DNA of 64,000 nucleotides from Prevotellamassilia timonensis (GCF_900106785.1 NZ_LT629843.1:285036-349035); one strand, 5' to 3'; shown: positions 34,487 through 44,639, numbered from the stretch's first letter. Notes: a model not told the origin generated them from the letters alone. Made by a program: numbers and translations.

Positions 34487-37400
34487 ATGAACAGATTATT
34501 ATTCATCATAATGGCATGGCTCAGCACCCTCACTGCCCTGGCGCAGACCGAAGGGTACGACCCAAGCAATCCGCCACTGCCAAACTTCCCCACCACGGAC
34601 AGCGACACCACGCACTACTACACACTGCGCGTGGTCAGCTCGCCCGCCACATCGGGGCTCAACACCACGGGCGGCAACAAGTACACCGCCGGCCAGAGCG
34701 TCTATCTGAGCGCCAGCCAAAACAACGGCATGAAGTTCCAGTACTGGGTTGACGGCGAGGGCAAAACCCTCTCCACCTCAACCAGTTTCTACTACACCAT
34801 GCCCGCACACAATGTAGTTATCACCGCCGTGTTCAAATACCAGCCCGGCAGCCCCTCGCTCCCCGCATTTCCCGAGGGCGAGGCACCCACCTACCTGCTC
34901 AGCACCAGCACCAAACCCGCTGGGGCAGGCTCATTCAGTGGTGGCGGACGCAACTACCTGGCTGGCGCCCAGGTGAGCCTCACCGCCTACGCCAACACCA
35001 ACTTCGAGTTTGTGTGCTGGACCAACGCGACAGGCGACACCCTGTCCACCGCGCGCAACCTTTACTACACCATGCCCGCGGCACCCGTGCAGCTCTACGG
35101 CCACTACCGCTACAACCCCTCAAGCCCCAAAAATCCGGGCCGCAACGCCTACGACGCTGACGAGGGCATAGCCATCATCGACGACTTTACGCCGGGCAAC
35201 GCAAGCCAGGCCATCAACGATGTGACAGGTGGCAACACCTCGGCCTTGAGCAAAATCATCGTGGCCGGCAACGTCAACAACAACGACTTCCAGATAGCCA
35301 ACAACTTCAGCACCTGCGCCGTGGTCGACCTCAGCCGCACCTACGGCATCACCACCGTGCCTGGTTCATGCTGGTATGGCAACGACCACCTCACGCGCAT
35401 CATGCTGCCATCGTGCATCACACGCATTGGCTACAGCGCATTCAATGGCGCCACCGCACTGGCCGAACTCACCTGCCTCGCCACCACGCCCCCCACACTC
35501 GACAGCTACGTGTTCGACGGCGTGAACAAGGGCCTCATCGTGTTCGTGCCCAAAGCCTCGGTCGAGATATACGAACAGGCCGAGGGCTGGAAGGACTACG
35601 TCAGCAACGGCACCATCATCATCATGCCCGTGCAGCACAATGTGGCAAGTCTTGAGGTCAATCTGCCCGAGGCATGCGCCGATGGCCGTTACAAAAACAT
35701 GCCCCTCGAGCTTATCAATGTCAAGACGGGACAGCGCTACCGCTACGTGGTGACCGACCGACTCAACTACACCTTCAACACCCTCATGCGCGACACACGC
35801 TATGTGGCCGTGCTCCGCAACCAGCAGGGCACCGAACTGGCGCGCACCGACACCGTAAAGATTGAACTCGAGAGCCAAAGCATCTCGTTCAACCTCGACC
35901 GCATGAAGCAGCTGCGCACCGTGGCGGCCACCATCACGGCCGGCACCACCGACATCACCGCGCAGTCCACCGTCAACTGGCTCGACGCCAGCGGCAACTA
36001 CCTGGCACAGGGCAACGAGCTCACCAACCAGGTGGCCGGCACCGCCGTCATGTGTGCCGTGAGCGTGCCGCAGAGCGTGGCCATGCAGTATGCGCTGCCC
36101 GCCGACACCCTCTACCAGGTGGTCGAGGCCGACAACGCCCTGCACATTGCGCTCCAGCCGCTGCCGGCACTCACCCTCACGGGCCGCGTCATCGACCGCA
36201 CCACCCAGCAGGGCGTGAGCGGTGTGACCGTCACCATGAGCCAGACGCTTAACAGCCGCTACACCAAGGCCGTGACCGCCCGCACCGACCAACGCGGACA
36301 GTACACCCTCAGCGGCAACGGCGCACCATCGGTGCTCACCTACGCCCTTACCGACTACGTGAGCCGCACCGACACCCTGCCCGACAGTCTGCAGGCCGTG
36401 GCCGCGGCACAACTGCCCGACGTGCTGCTCAAGCCCATTCAGGGCGCGCGCATCACCACACGCTACGCTTACACCAACAGCGTGGCACAGGGCGTGCAGC
36501 CTGAGGTGAAGGACTATTACGACGACTACCAGAACGTAAGTTACACCATCTACAACCAAACCGCACAGCGCGCCATCACCCACTTCAACGTGCAGTACCC
36601 CGACATCGTGCTGCTCGAGGACGTCAACGAGGGCGACTCGCTCACCATCACGGCCAGCAGCAAGACCGATGCCTTTATGCCTGTCACCACAGGCGGACGC
36701 ATCACGGCCGACCTTGCACTCACCGTCGAGGTGCCCATCACCCAGCTGGGCGGCATACGCGCCGTGTACACCACCACCGAGAACCCCACCGTGCTGGCCA
36801 TTCTTTACGACGCACAGGGCAACTTGCTCAACCGTTACACCTACCCCGCCGCCGACCTCACCATCAGCGGACTCAAGGACGGAGAATACACCCTCGTCAC
36901 CATGGGACAGAGCGACTTCTTCAACTCTGTGTACAACCTCAGCCAGTTCGACCAGGCGGGCCTCATCAACGGCACCGACTATGTGGCCAACCGCGTCACA
37001 GTGCGCAGCGGCCTCATCACACCGGCCAAAAACGCCGTGGTGCCCTACTTCGACGAGAGCAAGTTCTACTACACCGGCGCCAACACCTCGTTCACTGCCA
37101 ACAAGAGCAGCATCGTGGCTGGCAACTACCTCACCCTCACAGCCAAAGTGGACTTTAAGAGTGTCTACCGCGACAATGTGTCGGGTGTCAAGTTGCAGTT
37201 TGAGCTGCCCGAGGGCACCAACATGGTGGACGGTTCGCTCATGATTGGCTCCACAGTGTCGTACTACCAGCTCAACGGCCGCACCATCACCGTGCCGCTC
37301 GACAACAGTCACATAACCGACCGCGTGCGCTTCTGCGTCATTCCCACCCAGAGCGGCACCTTCGCCCCCAACGCCTCAGTGGCTTTCCGCCTCAAGGGCA

Positions 37401-40400
37401 AGGACATGGTGCAGCCCATCGGTTCGGCACAGTATGCCGTGCAGGACGTGTCGATACGTGTGCCCGAGCGCACCCGCACCCGCGAGATTGTAGTGAGCGG
37501 TGTGGCACAGTCGCGCGCCGAGGTGTCAATTTACGATGGCACCGAACTCATAGGCAGCACCAAGGCTCTGGCCAACGGCTATTGGTCGGCCAACTGCCTC
37601 ATAGCATCGGCCTACAACCTTACCGACCACAACATCAGTGCCAAGATTGTTACCAGCAACGGCATGGAAATGGCTACCGAGACCAAAACTTGCACCTACG
37701 ACGAGCAATACACCGAGGTTAAGTCGGTGGCCATGTCGTTCTACACGCTTGGTCAGAACAACACCATCACCTGGAACTTTGCCAACAACACCACCGACGC
37801 CAGCTCTTACTCGTTTGCAGGCGATGCGCTCTTCACCTTTGTAGTGGCCTTCACCCAGCCCGACTCTACTGGCATCAGCGACGTGGTTGTCAACGTGTTT
37901 ACCAACAATGGCAAGGTGGTTGAAGTGCCGTGCCGTTACAGCGCACAGCAGGGCAAATGGGTTGGCTCGCACAACTTCGACACCAGCGCACTGCCCTCCA
38001 ACATCAGTGTCGACTACAACTTCTTCAGCCCCATCGTTGGCTCGCGCACTTTCATTCAAGATGCCACAGCCTTTGTCGAGGCCGACTTCAACGACACCAA
38101 GGAGCAGGTAACGCAGCTCAAAAACGAACTGCTCAACCCCGAAACCACGGCTGAAGAACAGGCTTGCAGCGACCTCGAGGCGTTGCTCGAAAGTGATGAG
38201 GTGGACGAGGAGCAACTCAGTGCCGCGGTAAGCAAGGTGGTGGGTGATGCCGAGCCCGTGGAACCGTCGGATACTTTCTTCGACGAAATTGACAGCCGTG
38301 CCGCGGCTTTTGATGCCGAATATGCCGATTGGGGGGCCTATATGCAAACCACCGGGGCCGACTCGCTGCTCTACGACTTTGGCTTCAACCCCGACATCAT
38401 CAAGGCACAAGTGCCCCAGGGCGACATCAACGCTTCGTTTGAGAATAATGGCAAGCAATACACCATTACCTCTCAAACACTCGCCACTGTGGACGAGGCG
38501 CAGCTCATTGCACAGCATTACACTGCACTTCAGATGAGCGACAGCACCAAAATATATTATTTGCTGGCCGACAGAGGTGCCACCTTCATTGACCCAGCCA
38601 ACTCTAAGCTTTACAAAATTGAGGTAACAGACACTGTCGCTGCCACCAAGAGCCGAAAGCTTGACGAGTTTATCGAGGGCGTGAACGACTGGACCGACTG
38701 CATCAACACGATGATTACCTTCACCAACAGACTGGTGGCTTTAGGTACTGGCACCAACGCCGACGATGCACTGCCAAAATGGCGCGCCAACGCACAACTG
38801 ACGCTCGACATCAAGGATGCCCTGTGCTGCGTATACGAAAAAGGACTGAAAGCGGCTTACGCCAAAATTGTCAGCGCACTCGACAAGGCAAAGGCCAGAG
38901 TGACTGGCAAAATCGCTGCACGCCAACAGGAACTTGTTAACACTCACCAAGCGATTGCATTCAGAAAAAAGCTCATAAAGGATCTGATCAACGAGAACGT
39001 TAACATCAACTATCAAATTGCGCAAAATGCTGACAACACCGAACTCATAGCACAGCTCACCGCAAAGCGCGAAGCCAACATTGAAACGGTCAAACTATAC
39101 AAAGCCGAGATGCGAAAGCTGGCCCAGTACGCCAAGAAGCTTGAAAAGCAGATCGGTGATTTCAAGAGCATGCAGAAAGTGGCACAAAAGACTTACAACC
39201 TTGTTAAGAAGCCACTCGACAAACTGCCTAAGTCTCCCGTTAAGGGCGGCAGCAAGCTTGGCAAGTATGCCAAGGTTGGCGGCAAGCTGATTGGCGGCTT
39301 CGGCGTGTTCCTCGAACTGCTCACCTATTACGACGACCTCGATGCGGCCAGTCAAGATATAAACGACTGGATTGGTCTGCTTGACGCTATCATCAAGCGT
39401 ATACCTTGCAAGGGTAACGAAGAGGCTGCTATCGCGCTGCGCGACAACATCTTTGCCGACGGCTGCGACCTCATCAACAACTACAAGCGTATTCTCGGTG
39501 CCGAAGCGGGTGCCATCGGAGTTGACATTGCCTCACTCGTAAGCTGGGAGTACCCGCCGCTCGAACTCGGCCTGTGGTTCACCTCTGGCATACTCAACGG
39601 CTATGCCGAATGCTCTAAGTACTTCAGCATTGAACAGAAGTTCAACACGCTTTGGAAGCAATACAAGATTGCCATCAAGAAACTCAAGTGCGGCGGCAAG
39701 TACGGCGAGGAACACAAGCGCAAAGACCCCACTCACTCAGGTGTCAACCCGATTGTCGACCCCTCAGGCTACGTCTACGAGGGTGTGTCGTCTAACCGCT
39801 TGCAAGGCGTAACTGCCACCTGCTACTACAAGGAGACGGTGGAGGACATGTACGGCGACTTGCACGAGAACGTTGTGCTGTGGAACGCTGAGGAATATGC
39901 ACAGCAGAACCCGCTCTTTACCGACGAAAACGGTATGTACCAGTGGGACGTGCCACAAGGCTTGTGGCAAGTGCGATTTGAAAAGGAGGGCTACCAGCCC
40001 GCACAGTCGGAATGGCTGCCAGTGCCACCGCCACAAATGGACGTGAACATTGGCATGGTGCAAAACTCACAACCCGAGGTGGTGAGCGCACGCGCCTACG
40101 AGGACGGCGTGGAACTGCAGTTCTCTAAATATATGGACCCCGCCACGCTCAATGCCGACAACATCTACATCAAGTGTAAGTCGGCCGACACCGAGGTGCT
40201 CATTACCGACGCACAAATTGAGTTGCTCAACGCCGAAGCGGCCATTGAGGGCAGCGAACAGCAGTACGCATCGCGCCTGCGACTGGCCACCGACCGACTG
40301 GGCTACTACGACGAGGCTCGCATCATCGTGTCGCGCAACGTGCAGAGCTATGCCGGCATTGGCATGACCGACAACTTTGAACAGCAACTCGACGTGGAGA

Positions 40401-41977
40401 AGAAGGTGCGCGAAATTGTGGTGGACAATGTGGTGAACATTGCCTACAACGCACAACTCACCGTAAGTGTGGCAGCACAGCCTGCCGAGGCTGCCGCTGG
40501 CAAGACTATCACGCTTGGCTCGGCTTCTGACCTCATTGCGGCTACCGACGCCACCGAACTTACACTCGATGCCGACGGACACGCTACCTTTACCATCAAC
40601 GCACAACTGCCGGGTGCCACAGCCATCAAGTATGCCATGCCCGACGCCGGGCTCGAGGCTACTACCATGGTTAATGTGGTGGATCCCGCACTGCTCAACG
40701 CAGTAAAGGCGCCACGTGCCTCACGACTGAGCGGCACGGCGGTATATCGCGGACAGACCATCGCACTCACTACCGAGAGCGAGGGGGCTACCATCTACTA
40801 CACCACCGATGGCTCATGTCCCTGCGACGCTGCCACACGCATCAAGTATGAGCGACCCATCGTTATCAACGATGCTGTCACCATCAAGGCTATGGCCATG
40901 GGCATCAATGCCGACGAGAGCGATGTGCAGACTTTTGACTACACCATTCGACAGAGCAACGTGAAACTGCTGCTGGCCGAGGGCTGGAACTGGAACTCGC
41001 ATGACTTGGCATCGCCGCTTGCCACTACCGAACTGAACGGTGTGGCTACGCGCATCGTGACGCAGGAGCGGGAGGCCATTGCCGACCCCGACCTCGGACT
41101 GGTGGGCAACCTGCTTAGCATCAATGCTGCCGAAACAATGAAACTGCTCGCTCCGGCCACGGCCGAGAAGGCTTTCGCCGGCGAACAGTATAACCCCACC
41201 GCCACACAAATTGAACTGGTGCGCGGCTGGAACTGGCTCGGCTATCCGCTCGGCACGGCGCTGTCGCTCAACGATGCGCTTGCCTTGCTCGAACCTGACA
41301 CCGACGACTGCATCGAAACGCTCGATGGCGGATTTGCCACTTACACTGCCGACGGCGAATGGACTGGTTCACTGCAGCTCATGCAGCCCGGACGCGGCTA
41401 TCTGTACAAGTCGGGCTCTGACAAGAGCTTTGCTTACAATGCCGTATCGTCGGTGGCCAACGCGCAAGCGCTCTATGGTCAGCACCGCCTGCAGGCTAAG
41501 GCTGCGCCCTACGAGCTTAACCGACACCGCTACCCCAACATGATGCCCATTGTGGCCACACTGAGTGGCGCCACACTGAGCGAGGGCAGCCAGGTGGTGG
41601 CTCTGAGCGAGGGCGAATGCCGAGGCATTGCCAACATCGAGGCCGACGGCATGATTTTCCTCGCTGTGTACGGCTTGGGCAACGAAACCATTAACTTTGC
41701 TGCCTACGACGCACTTTCGGGCGAAATGATGCCTATCAGCAACACGACGACCTTTGCGGCCGACATGCTCGGCACTACCGGAGTGCCTTATGTGCTGCAC
41801 ATCGATGGCACGGCCACTGGCATTGACGGTAACGTGACTTCGCACACCAACCTGCCAAACGGCATCTATACCGTGGGCGGACAGCGTGTGAACAACGTGA
41901 CGCAGCCGGGACTCTACATTATCAAGACTACCGGACTTGACGGTTCTACCACCGTGCGCAAGCAAGTGGTGAAGTAA
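34487..41977 (+). CDS. Giant mosaic surface protein (2496 residues) with T9SS-type tail
   Basis: Signal peptide 1-20 (ends ALAQ). About 45-210: two InlB-type modules (YYTMPAHNVVITAVF). About 300-375: an LRR_5-like unit (LPSCITRIGYSAFNGATALA). About 563-620: a carboxypeptidase-regulatory-like module (LTGRVIDRTTQQGVSGVTV). Then Ig-like and beta-rich modules to about 1240. About 1385-1740: an unusual Lys-rich helical stretch with coiled coil, a Gly-rich turn and scattered cysteines. About 1755-1860: a module with DENGMYQWDVPQGLWQVRF. About 2085-2153: chitobiase-C-like (GATIYYTTDGSCP). The tail YTVGGQRVNNVTQPGLYI then KQVVK carries the shared tag, after ATGIDG. Probably an adhesin or cell-surface scaffold; the function is not known. 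One frame is intact over 7.5 kb. Confidence 0.85.
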   Translation: MNRLLFIIMAWLSTLTALAQTEGYDPSNPPLPNFPTTDSDTTHYYTLRVVSSPATSGLNTTGGNKYTAGQSVYLSASQNNGMKFQYWVDGEGKTLSTSTSFYYTMPAHNVVITAVFKYQPGSPSLPAFPEGEAPTYLLSTSTKPAGAGSFSGGGRNYLAGAQVSLTAYANTNFEFVCWTNATGDTLSTARNLYYTMPAAPVQLYGHYRYNPSSPKNPGRNAYDADEGIAIIDDFTPGNASQAINDVTGGNTSALSKIIVAGNVNNNDFQIANNFSTCAVVDLSRTYGITTVPGSCWYGNDHLTRIMLPSCITRIGYSAFNGATALAELTCLATTPPTLDSYVFDGVNKGLIVFVPKASVEIYEQAEGWKDYVSNGTIIIMPVQHNVASLEVNLPEACADGRYKNMPLELINVKTGQRYRYVVTDRLNYTFNTLMRDTRYVAVLRNQQGTELARTDTVKIELESQSISFNLDRMKQLRTVAATITAGTTDITAQSTVNWLDASGNYLAQGNELTNQVAGTAVMCAVSVPQSVAMQYALPADTLYQVVEADNALHIALQPLPALTLTGRVIDRTTQQGVSGVTVTMSQTLNSRYTKAVTARTDQRGQYTLSGNGAPSVLTYALTDYVSRTDTLPDSLQAVAAAQLPDVLLKPIQGARITTRYAYTNSVAQGVQPEVKDYYDDYQNVSYTIYNQTAQRAITHFNVQYPDIVLLEDVNEGDSLTITASSKTDAFMPVTTGGRITADLALTVEVPITQLGGIRAVYTTTENPTVLAILYDAQGNLLNRYTYPAADLTISGLKDGEYTLVTMGQSDFFNSVYNLSQFDQAGLINGTDYVANRVTVRSGLITPAKNAVVPYFDESKFYYTGANTSFTANKSSIVAGNYLTLTAKVDFKSVYRDNVSGVKLQFELPEGTNMVDGSLMIGSTVSYYQLNGRTITVPLDNSHITDRVRFCVIPTQSGTFAPNASVAFRLKGKDMVQPIGSAQYAVQDVSIRVPERTRTREIVVSGVAQSRAEVSIYDGTELIGSTKALANGYWSANCLIASAYNLTDHNISAKIVTSNGMEMATETKTCTYDEQYTEVKSVAMSFYTLGQNNTITWNFANNTTDASSYSFAGDALFTFVVAFTQPDSTGISDVVVNVFTNNGKVVEVPCRYSAQQGKWVGSHNFDTSALPSNISVDYNFFSPIVGSRTFIQDATAFVEADFNDTKEQVTQLKNELLNPETTAEEQACSDLEALLESDEVDEEQLSAAVSKVVGDAEPVEPSDTFFDEIDSRAAAFDAEYADWGAYMQTTGADSLLYDFGFNPDIIKAQVPQGDINASFENNGKQYTITSQTLATVDEAQLIAQHYTALQMSDSTKIYYLLADRGATFIDPANSKLYKIEVTDTVAATKSRKLDEFIEGVNDWTDCINTMITFTNRLVALGTGTNADDALPKWRANAQLTLDIKDALCCVYEKGLKAAYAKIVSALDKAKARVTGKIAARQQELVNTHQAIAFRKKLIKDLINENVNINYQIAQNADNTELIAQLTAKREANIETVKLYKAEMRKLAQYAKKLEKQIGDFKSMQKVAQKTYNLVKKPLDKLPKSPVKGGSKLGKYAKVGGKLIGGFGVFLELLTYYDDLDAASQDINDWIGLLDAIIKRIPCKGNEEAAIALRDNIFADGCDLINNYKRILGAEAGAIGVDIASLVSWEYPPLELGLWFTSGILNGYAECSKYFSIEQKFNTLWKQYKIAIKKLKCGGKYGEEHKRKDPTHSGVNPIVDPSGYVYEGVSSNRLQGVTATCYYKETVEDMYGDLHENVVLWNAEEYAQQNPLFTDENGMYQWDVPQGLWQVRFEKEGYQPAQSEWLPVPPPQMDVNIGMVQNSQPEVVSARAYEDGVELQFSKYMDPATLNADNIYIKCKSADTEVLITDAQIELLNAEAAIEGSEQQYASRLRLATDRLGYYDEARIIVSRNVQSYAGIGMTDNFEQQLDVEKKVREIVVDNVVNIAYNAQLTVSVAAQPAEAAAGKTITLGSASDLIAATDATELTLDADGHATFTINAQLPGATAIKYAMPDAGLEATTMVNVVDPALLNAVKAPRASRLSGTAVYRGQTIALTTESEGATIYYTTDGSCPCDAATRIKYERPIVINDAVTIKAMAMGINADESDVQTFDYTIRQSNVKLLLAEGWNWNSHDLASPLATTELNGVATRIVTQEREAIADPDLGLVGNLLSINAAETMKLLAPATAEKAFAGEQYNPTATQIELVRGWNWLGYPLGTALSLNDALALLEPDTDDCIETLDGGFATYTADGEWTGSLQLMQPGRGYLYKSGSDKSFAYNAVSSVANAQALYGQHRLQAKAAPYELNRHRYPNMMPIVATLSGATLSEGSQVVALSEGECRGIANIEADGMIFLAVYGLGNETINFAAYDALSGEMMPISNTTTFAADMLGTTGVPYVLHIDGTATGIDGNVTSHTNLPNGIYTVGGQRVNNVTQPGLYIIKTTGLDGSTTVRKQVVK

Positions 41978-41987
41978 ACTGGGGAAT

Positions 41988-42107
41988 GAGTTGATGAGTT
42001 GACGGGTAAGTTTGTACATCTTGCCAAATGCCGTTACACTATCTGCATATTGACAATGCAAAACATACTTACCTGTCAACCCGTTAACCCGTAAACCAGT
42101 CAACCAA
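41988..42107. repeat. Family C element between the mosaic and InlB-repeat genes
   Basis: Left units GAGTTGAT, GAGTTGAC, GGGTAAGT (41988-42011); right units ACTTACCT, GTCAACCC, GTTAACCC, GTAAACCA, GTCAACCA (42068-42107), all in 8-bp register. It begins 10 bp after one stop codon and ends 20 bp before the next ATG, so it is nearly the whole intercistronic region. Confidence 0.85.
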
Positions 42108-42127
42108 CAATAAATACAGACACAAAC

Positions 42128-43825
42128 ATGACACATATACACACGAAAAGCCTGTGGCTGCTCATAGCCACACTGCTGCTCAGCGTGTTCGGCGCACGCG
42201 CCCAAAACAGCGGCAGCGATGCGCCATGGACGGTCAATCCGCACGACTACAAATACGACATGACGCTCTACGCCAACATCGTATTTGACGGCACGCCTAT
42301 AACCGACTTCAGCCACTACCAGGTGGGGGCCTTTGTGGGCGACGAATGCCGCGGCACGGCCGAGGTGCAAACCAAGGACGAGGCGCAATGGCTCTACCTG
42401 CGCGTGCGCAGCAATCAGCCGCAGGGCGAGAACATCGTTCTGCGCCTGCGCGACACCGACACGGGCGAGGTGCTCAACCTGCAGCCCGAGAGCGGTGACA
42501 TCACCTTCGAGTCGCAAGGTTTAGGCGGCCGACCCGGCAGTCCGCTGGTGCTCAACGCTGCACGCAGCTACTCTCTGACATACATAGTCGGTGGCGAGGA
42601 ACACTATACTGAGGAGGTGCCATACGGCACAACACTCACTCCCATCGAATACCCCGAACGCGAGGGCCACTCTTTCAGCGGCTGGACAGGACTGCCGCTC
42701 ACCATGCCGGCGCACGATGTGGAGGTGACGGGTGAGTTTGTAATCAACCAATACACCATCACCTTCGACGCCAACGGTGGCAGCGAGGTGGCGCCCATCA
42801 CGCAGGACTACAGCACCGCCATCACGGCTCCCGACGCGCCCACACGCGAGGGCTATAGCTTCATAGGCTGGAACGAGGAACTGCCCGCCACCATGCCGGC
42901 ACGCGACCTCACACTCACTGCGCAGTGGCAAATCAACACCTACAACCTTATCTACAATGTGGACGGCATGACGTACACAATGGTGCCAGTAACCTATGGT
43001 GATGCTGTCACCCCCGAGCCCAATCCTACCAAGGAGGGTCACACTTTCAGCGGCTGGAGCGAAATACCCGCCACGATGCCGGCACACGATGTGGAGGTGA
43101 CGGGTAGCTTTACGGTGAACACTTACAAACTCGTCTACAAGGTGGACGGCGAGGTGTACAAGACCACAGAGGTTACTTATGGCACTGCCATCACTCCCGA
43201 AGAGGCTCCCACCAAAGAAGGCCACACTTTCAGCGGCTGGAGCGAAATACCCGCTACGATGCCTGCACGCGATGTGGAGGTGACGGGTGAGTTTACGGCC
43301 AACACTTACAAACTCGTCTACAAGGTGGACGGTGAGGTGTACAAGACCACCGAGGTTACTTATGGCACTGCCCCCGCCACCGAGGCTGCTCCCGAAAAGG
43401 AGGGCTACACTTTCAGCGGCTGGAGCGAAATACCGGCTACGATGCCTGCAAATGATGTGGAGGTGACGGGTAGCTTTACGGTGAACACTTACAAACTCGT
43501 CTACAAGGTGGACGGTGAGGTGTACAAGCAAATTGACGTGACTTATGGCACTGCCATCACCCCCGAAGAAGCTCCCACCAAGGAGGGCTACATATTTATG
43601 GGCTGGAGCGAAATACCGGCCACAATGCCAGCACATGATGTGGAGGTGACGGGTGAGTTTACCAAGGTAACGGCTATCATGCAGGCGCTTGGCAGCACGG
43701 GGCGTGCCGATGTGTACAACATCGAGGGCCGTCTTATCATGCGCCAGGCCACGCTGTCTGACGTCAAGGCGCTGCCTAACGGCTTATACCTGATTGGCGG
43801 CCGAAAGGTGCGCATCGTCCGCTAA
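42128..43825 (+). CDS. Secreted protein with six InlB-type (Listeria-Bacteroides) repeats and T9SS-type tail
   Basis: 565 residues. Signal peptide about 1-25 (ends GARAQ). Residues about 30-147 form an N-terminal beta domain (YANIVFDGTPITDF, GAFVGDECRGTAEV). Residues about 148-513 are six repeats of about 61 residues with the pattern GHTFSGWSEIPATMPAHDVE followed by VTGSFTVNTYKLVYKVDGE. The last four are close to identical in DNA, with blocks recurring exactly every 183 bp (43121, 43304, 43487). The end, YNIEGRLIMRQ then LPNGLYLIGGRKV, is a version of the shared tag. Probably surface-attached; binding partner unknown. It may be co-transcribed with the mosaic protein gene. Confidence 0.88.
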   Translation: MTHIHTKSLWLLIATLLLSVFGARAQNSGSDAPWTVNPHDYKYDMTLYANIVFDGTPITDFSHYQVGAFVGDECRGTAEVQTKDEAQWLYLRVRSNQPQGENIVLRLRDTDTGEVLNLQPESGDITFESQGLGGRPGSPLVLNAARSYSLTYIVGGEEHYTEEVPYGTTLTPIEYPEREGHSFSGWTGLPLTMPAHDVEVTGEFVINQYTITFDANGGSEVAPITQDYSTAITAPDAPTREGYSFIGWNEELPATMPARDLTLTAQWQINTYNLIYNVDGMTYTMVPVTYGDAVTPEPNPTKEGHTFSGWSEIPATMPAHDVEVTGSFTVNTYKLVYKVDGEVYKTTEVTYGTAITPEEAPTKEGHTFSGWSEIPATMPARDVEVTGEFTANTYKLVYKVDGEVYKTTEVTYGTAPATEAAPEKEGYTFSGWSEIPATMPANDVEVTGSFTVNTYKLVYKVDGEVYKQIDVTYGTAITPEEAPTKEGYIFMGWSEIPATMPAHDVEVTGEFTKVTAIMQALGSTGRADVYNIEGRLIMRQATLSDVKALPNGLYLIGGRKVRIVR

Positions 43826-43848
43826 CGACACTGATGTAGCGTTACTAT

Positions 43849-43915
43849 AAAACAATAACGGGAGATAGAATTATCTGTCAATCAAACAGTAATTTCTATC
43901 TCCCGTTATTGTTTT
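43849..43915 (+). terminator. Strong terminator after the InlB-repeat gene
   Basis: A 22-bp stem, AAAACAATAACGGGAGATAG at 43849 onward pairing with the segment ending at 43915, followed by T-rich sequence. Its ACGGGAGA word is shared with the hairpin at 10811-10902. Confidence 0.8.
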
Positions 43916-43976
43916 TTCTTTCTCCCGCAACAGTTTTTTCCGCACCTCACCAGCTCTTGCCTCAAAACGCAACCTC

Positions 43977-44141
43977 TAATGGGGGCGACGCGTCTCGCGT
44001 CGGTTTTCTCAGCAGACTCGATACGCGTCGAGGAAAACGCCATGCTCATACACCAAATAAAGGCTCACAGACAGCACTAATTACACGTCTGTCTGTGAGC
44101 CTTTGCTTTCATGCCCGACGCGGGACGCGTCGCCCCCATTA
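43977..44141. repeat. Family A palindrome, copy 11 (first of a five-unit tandem array)
   Basis: T on the left, G on the right. The loop carries TTTTCTCAGCAGACTCGATA and the inner GGCTCACAGAC hairpin (44059-44104). The array period is 249 bp. The spacer after it has CAGATTGACAGGTTAAAA and TGAAGCCATGTAAAGAACTG. Confidence 0.9.
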
Positions 44142-44225
44142 GTGCTTGCGTTTCCTATCAGATTGACAGGTTAAAAAGCGGATTTGAAGCCATGTAAAGA
44201 ACTGTTATGCCAGGGAATTGCGCTC

Positions 44226-44390
44226 TAATGGGGGCGACGCGTCCCGCGTCGGTTTTCTCAGCAGGCTCGATACGCATTGGGAAAATAACCATGCTCATAC
44301 ACTTAATAAAGGCTCACAGACAGCACTAATTACACGTCTGTCTGTGAGCCTTTGCTTTCATGCCCGACGCGGGACGCGTCGCCCCCATTA
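44226..44390. repeat. Family A palindrome, copy 12 (array unit 2)
   Basis: C on the left and G on the right (matched); 165 bp, with the inner hairpin and the same spacer as unit 1. Confidence 0.9.
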
Positions 44391-44474
44391 GTGTTTGCGT
44401 TTCCTATCAGATTGACAGGCTAAAAAGCGGATTTGAAGCCATGTAAAGAACTGTTATGCCAGGAAATTGCGCTC

Positions 44475-44639
44475 TAATGGGGGCGACGCGTCCCGCGTCG
44501 GTTTCCTCAGCAGACTCAATACGCGTCGAGGAAAATGCCATGCTCATACACTTAATAAAGGCTCACAGACAGCACCAATTACACGTCTGTCTGTGAGCCT
44601 TTACTTTCATGCCCGACGCGGGACGCGTCGCCCCCATTA
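44475..44639. repeat. Family A palindrome, copy 13 (array unit 3)
   Basis: C on the left and G on the right (matched); starts exactly 249 bp after unit 2. Confidence 0.9.

Noticed and set aside
35366..37312. 648-residue open frame on the minus strand
   Set aside because: Antisense shadow of the 2496-residue mosaic gene; His-, Val- and Gly-rich without signal sequence or motif.
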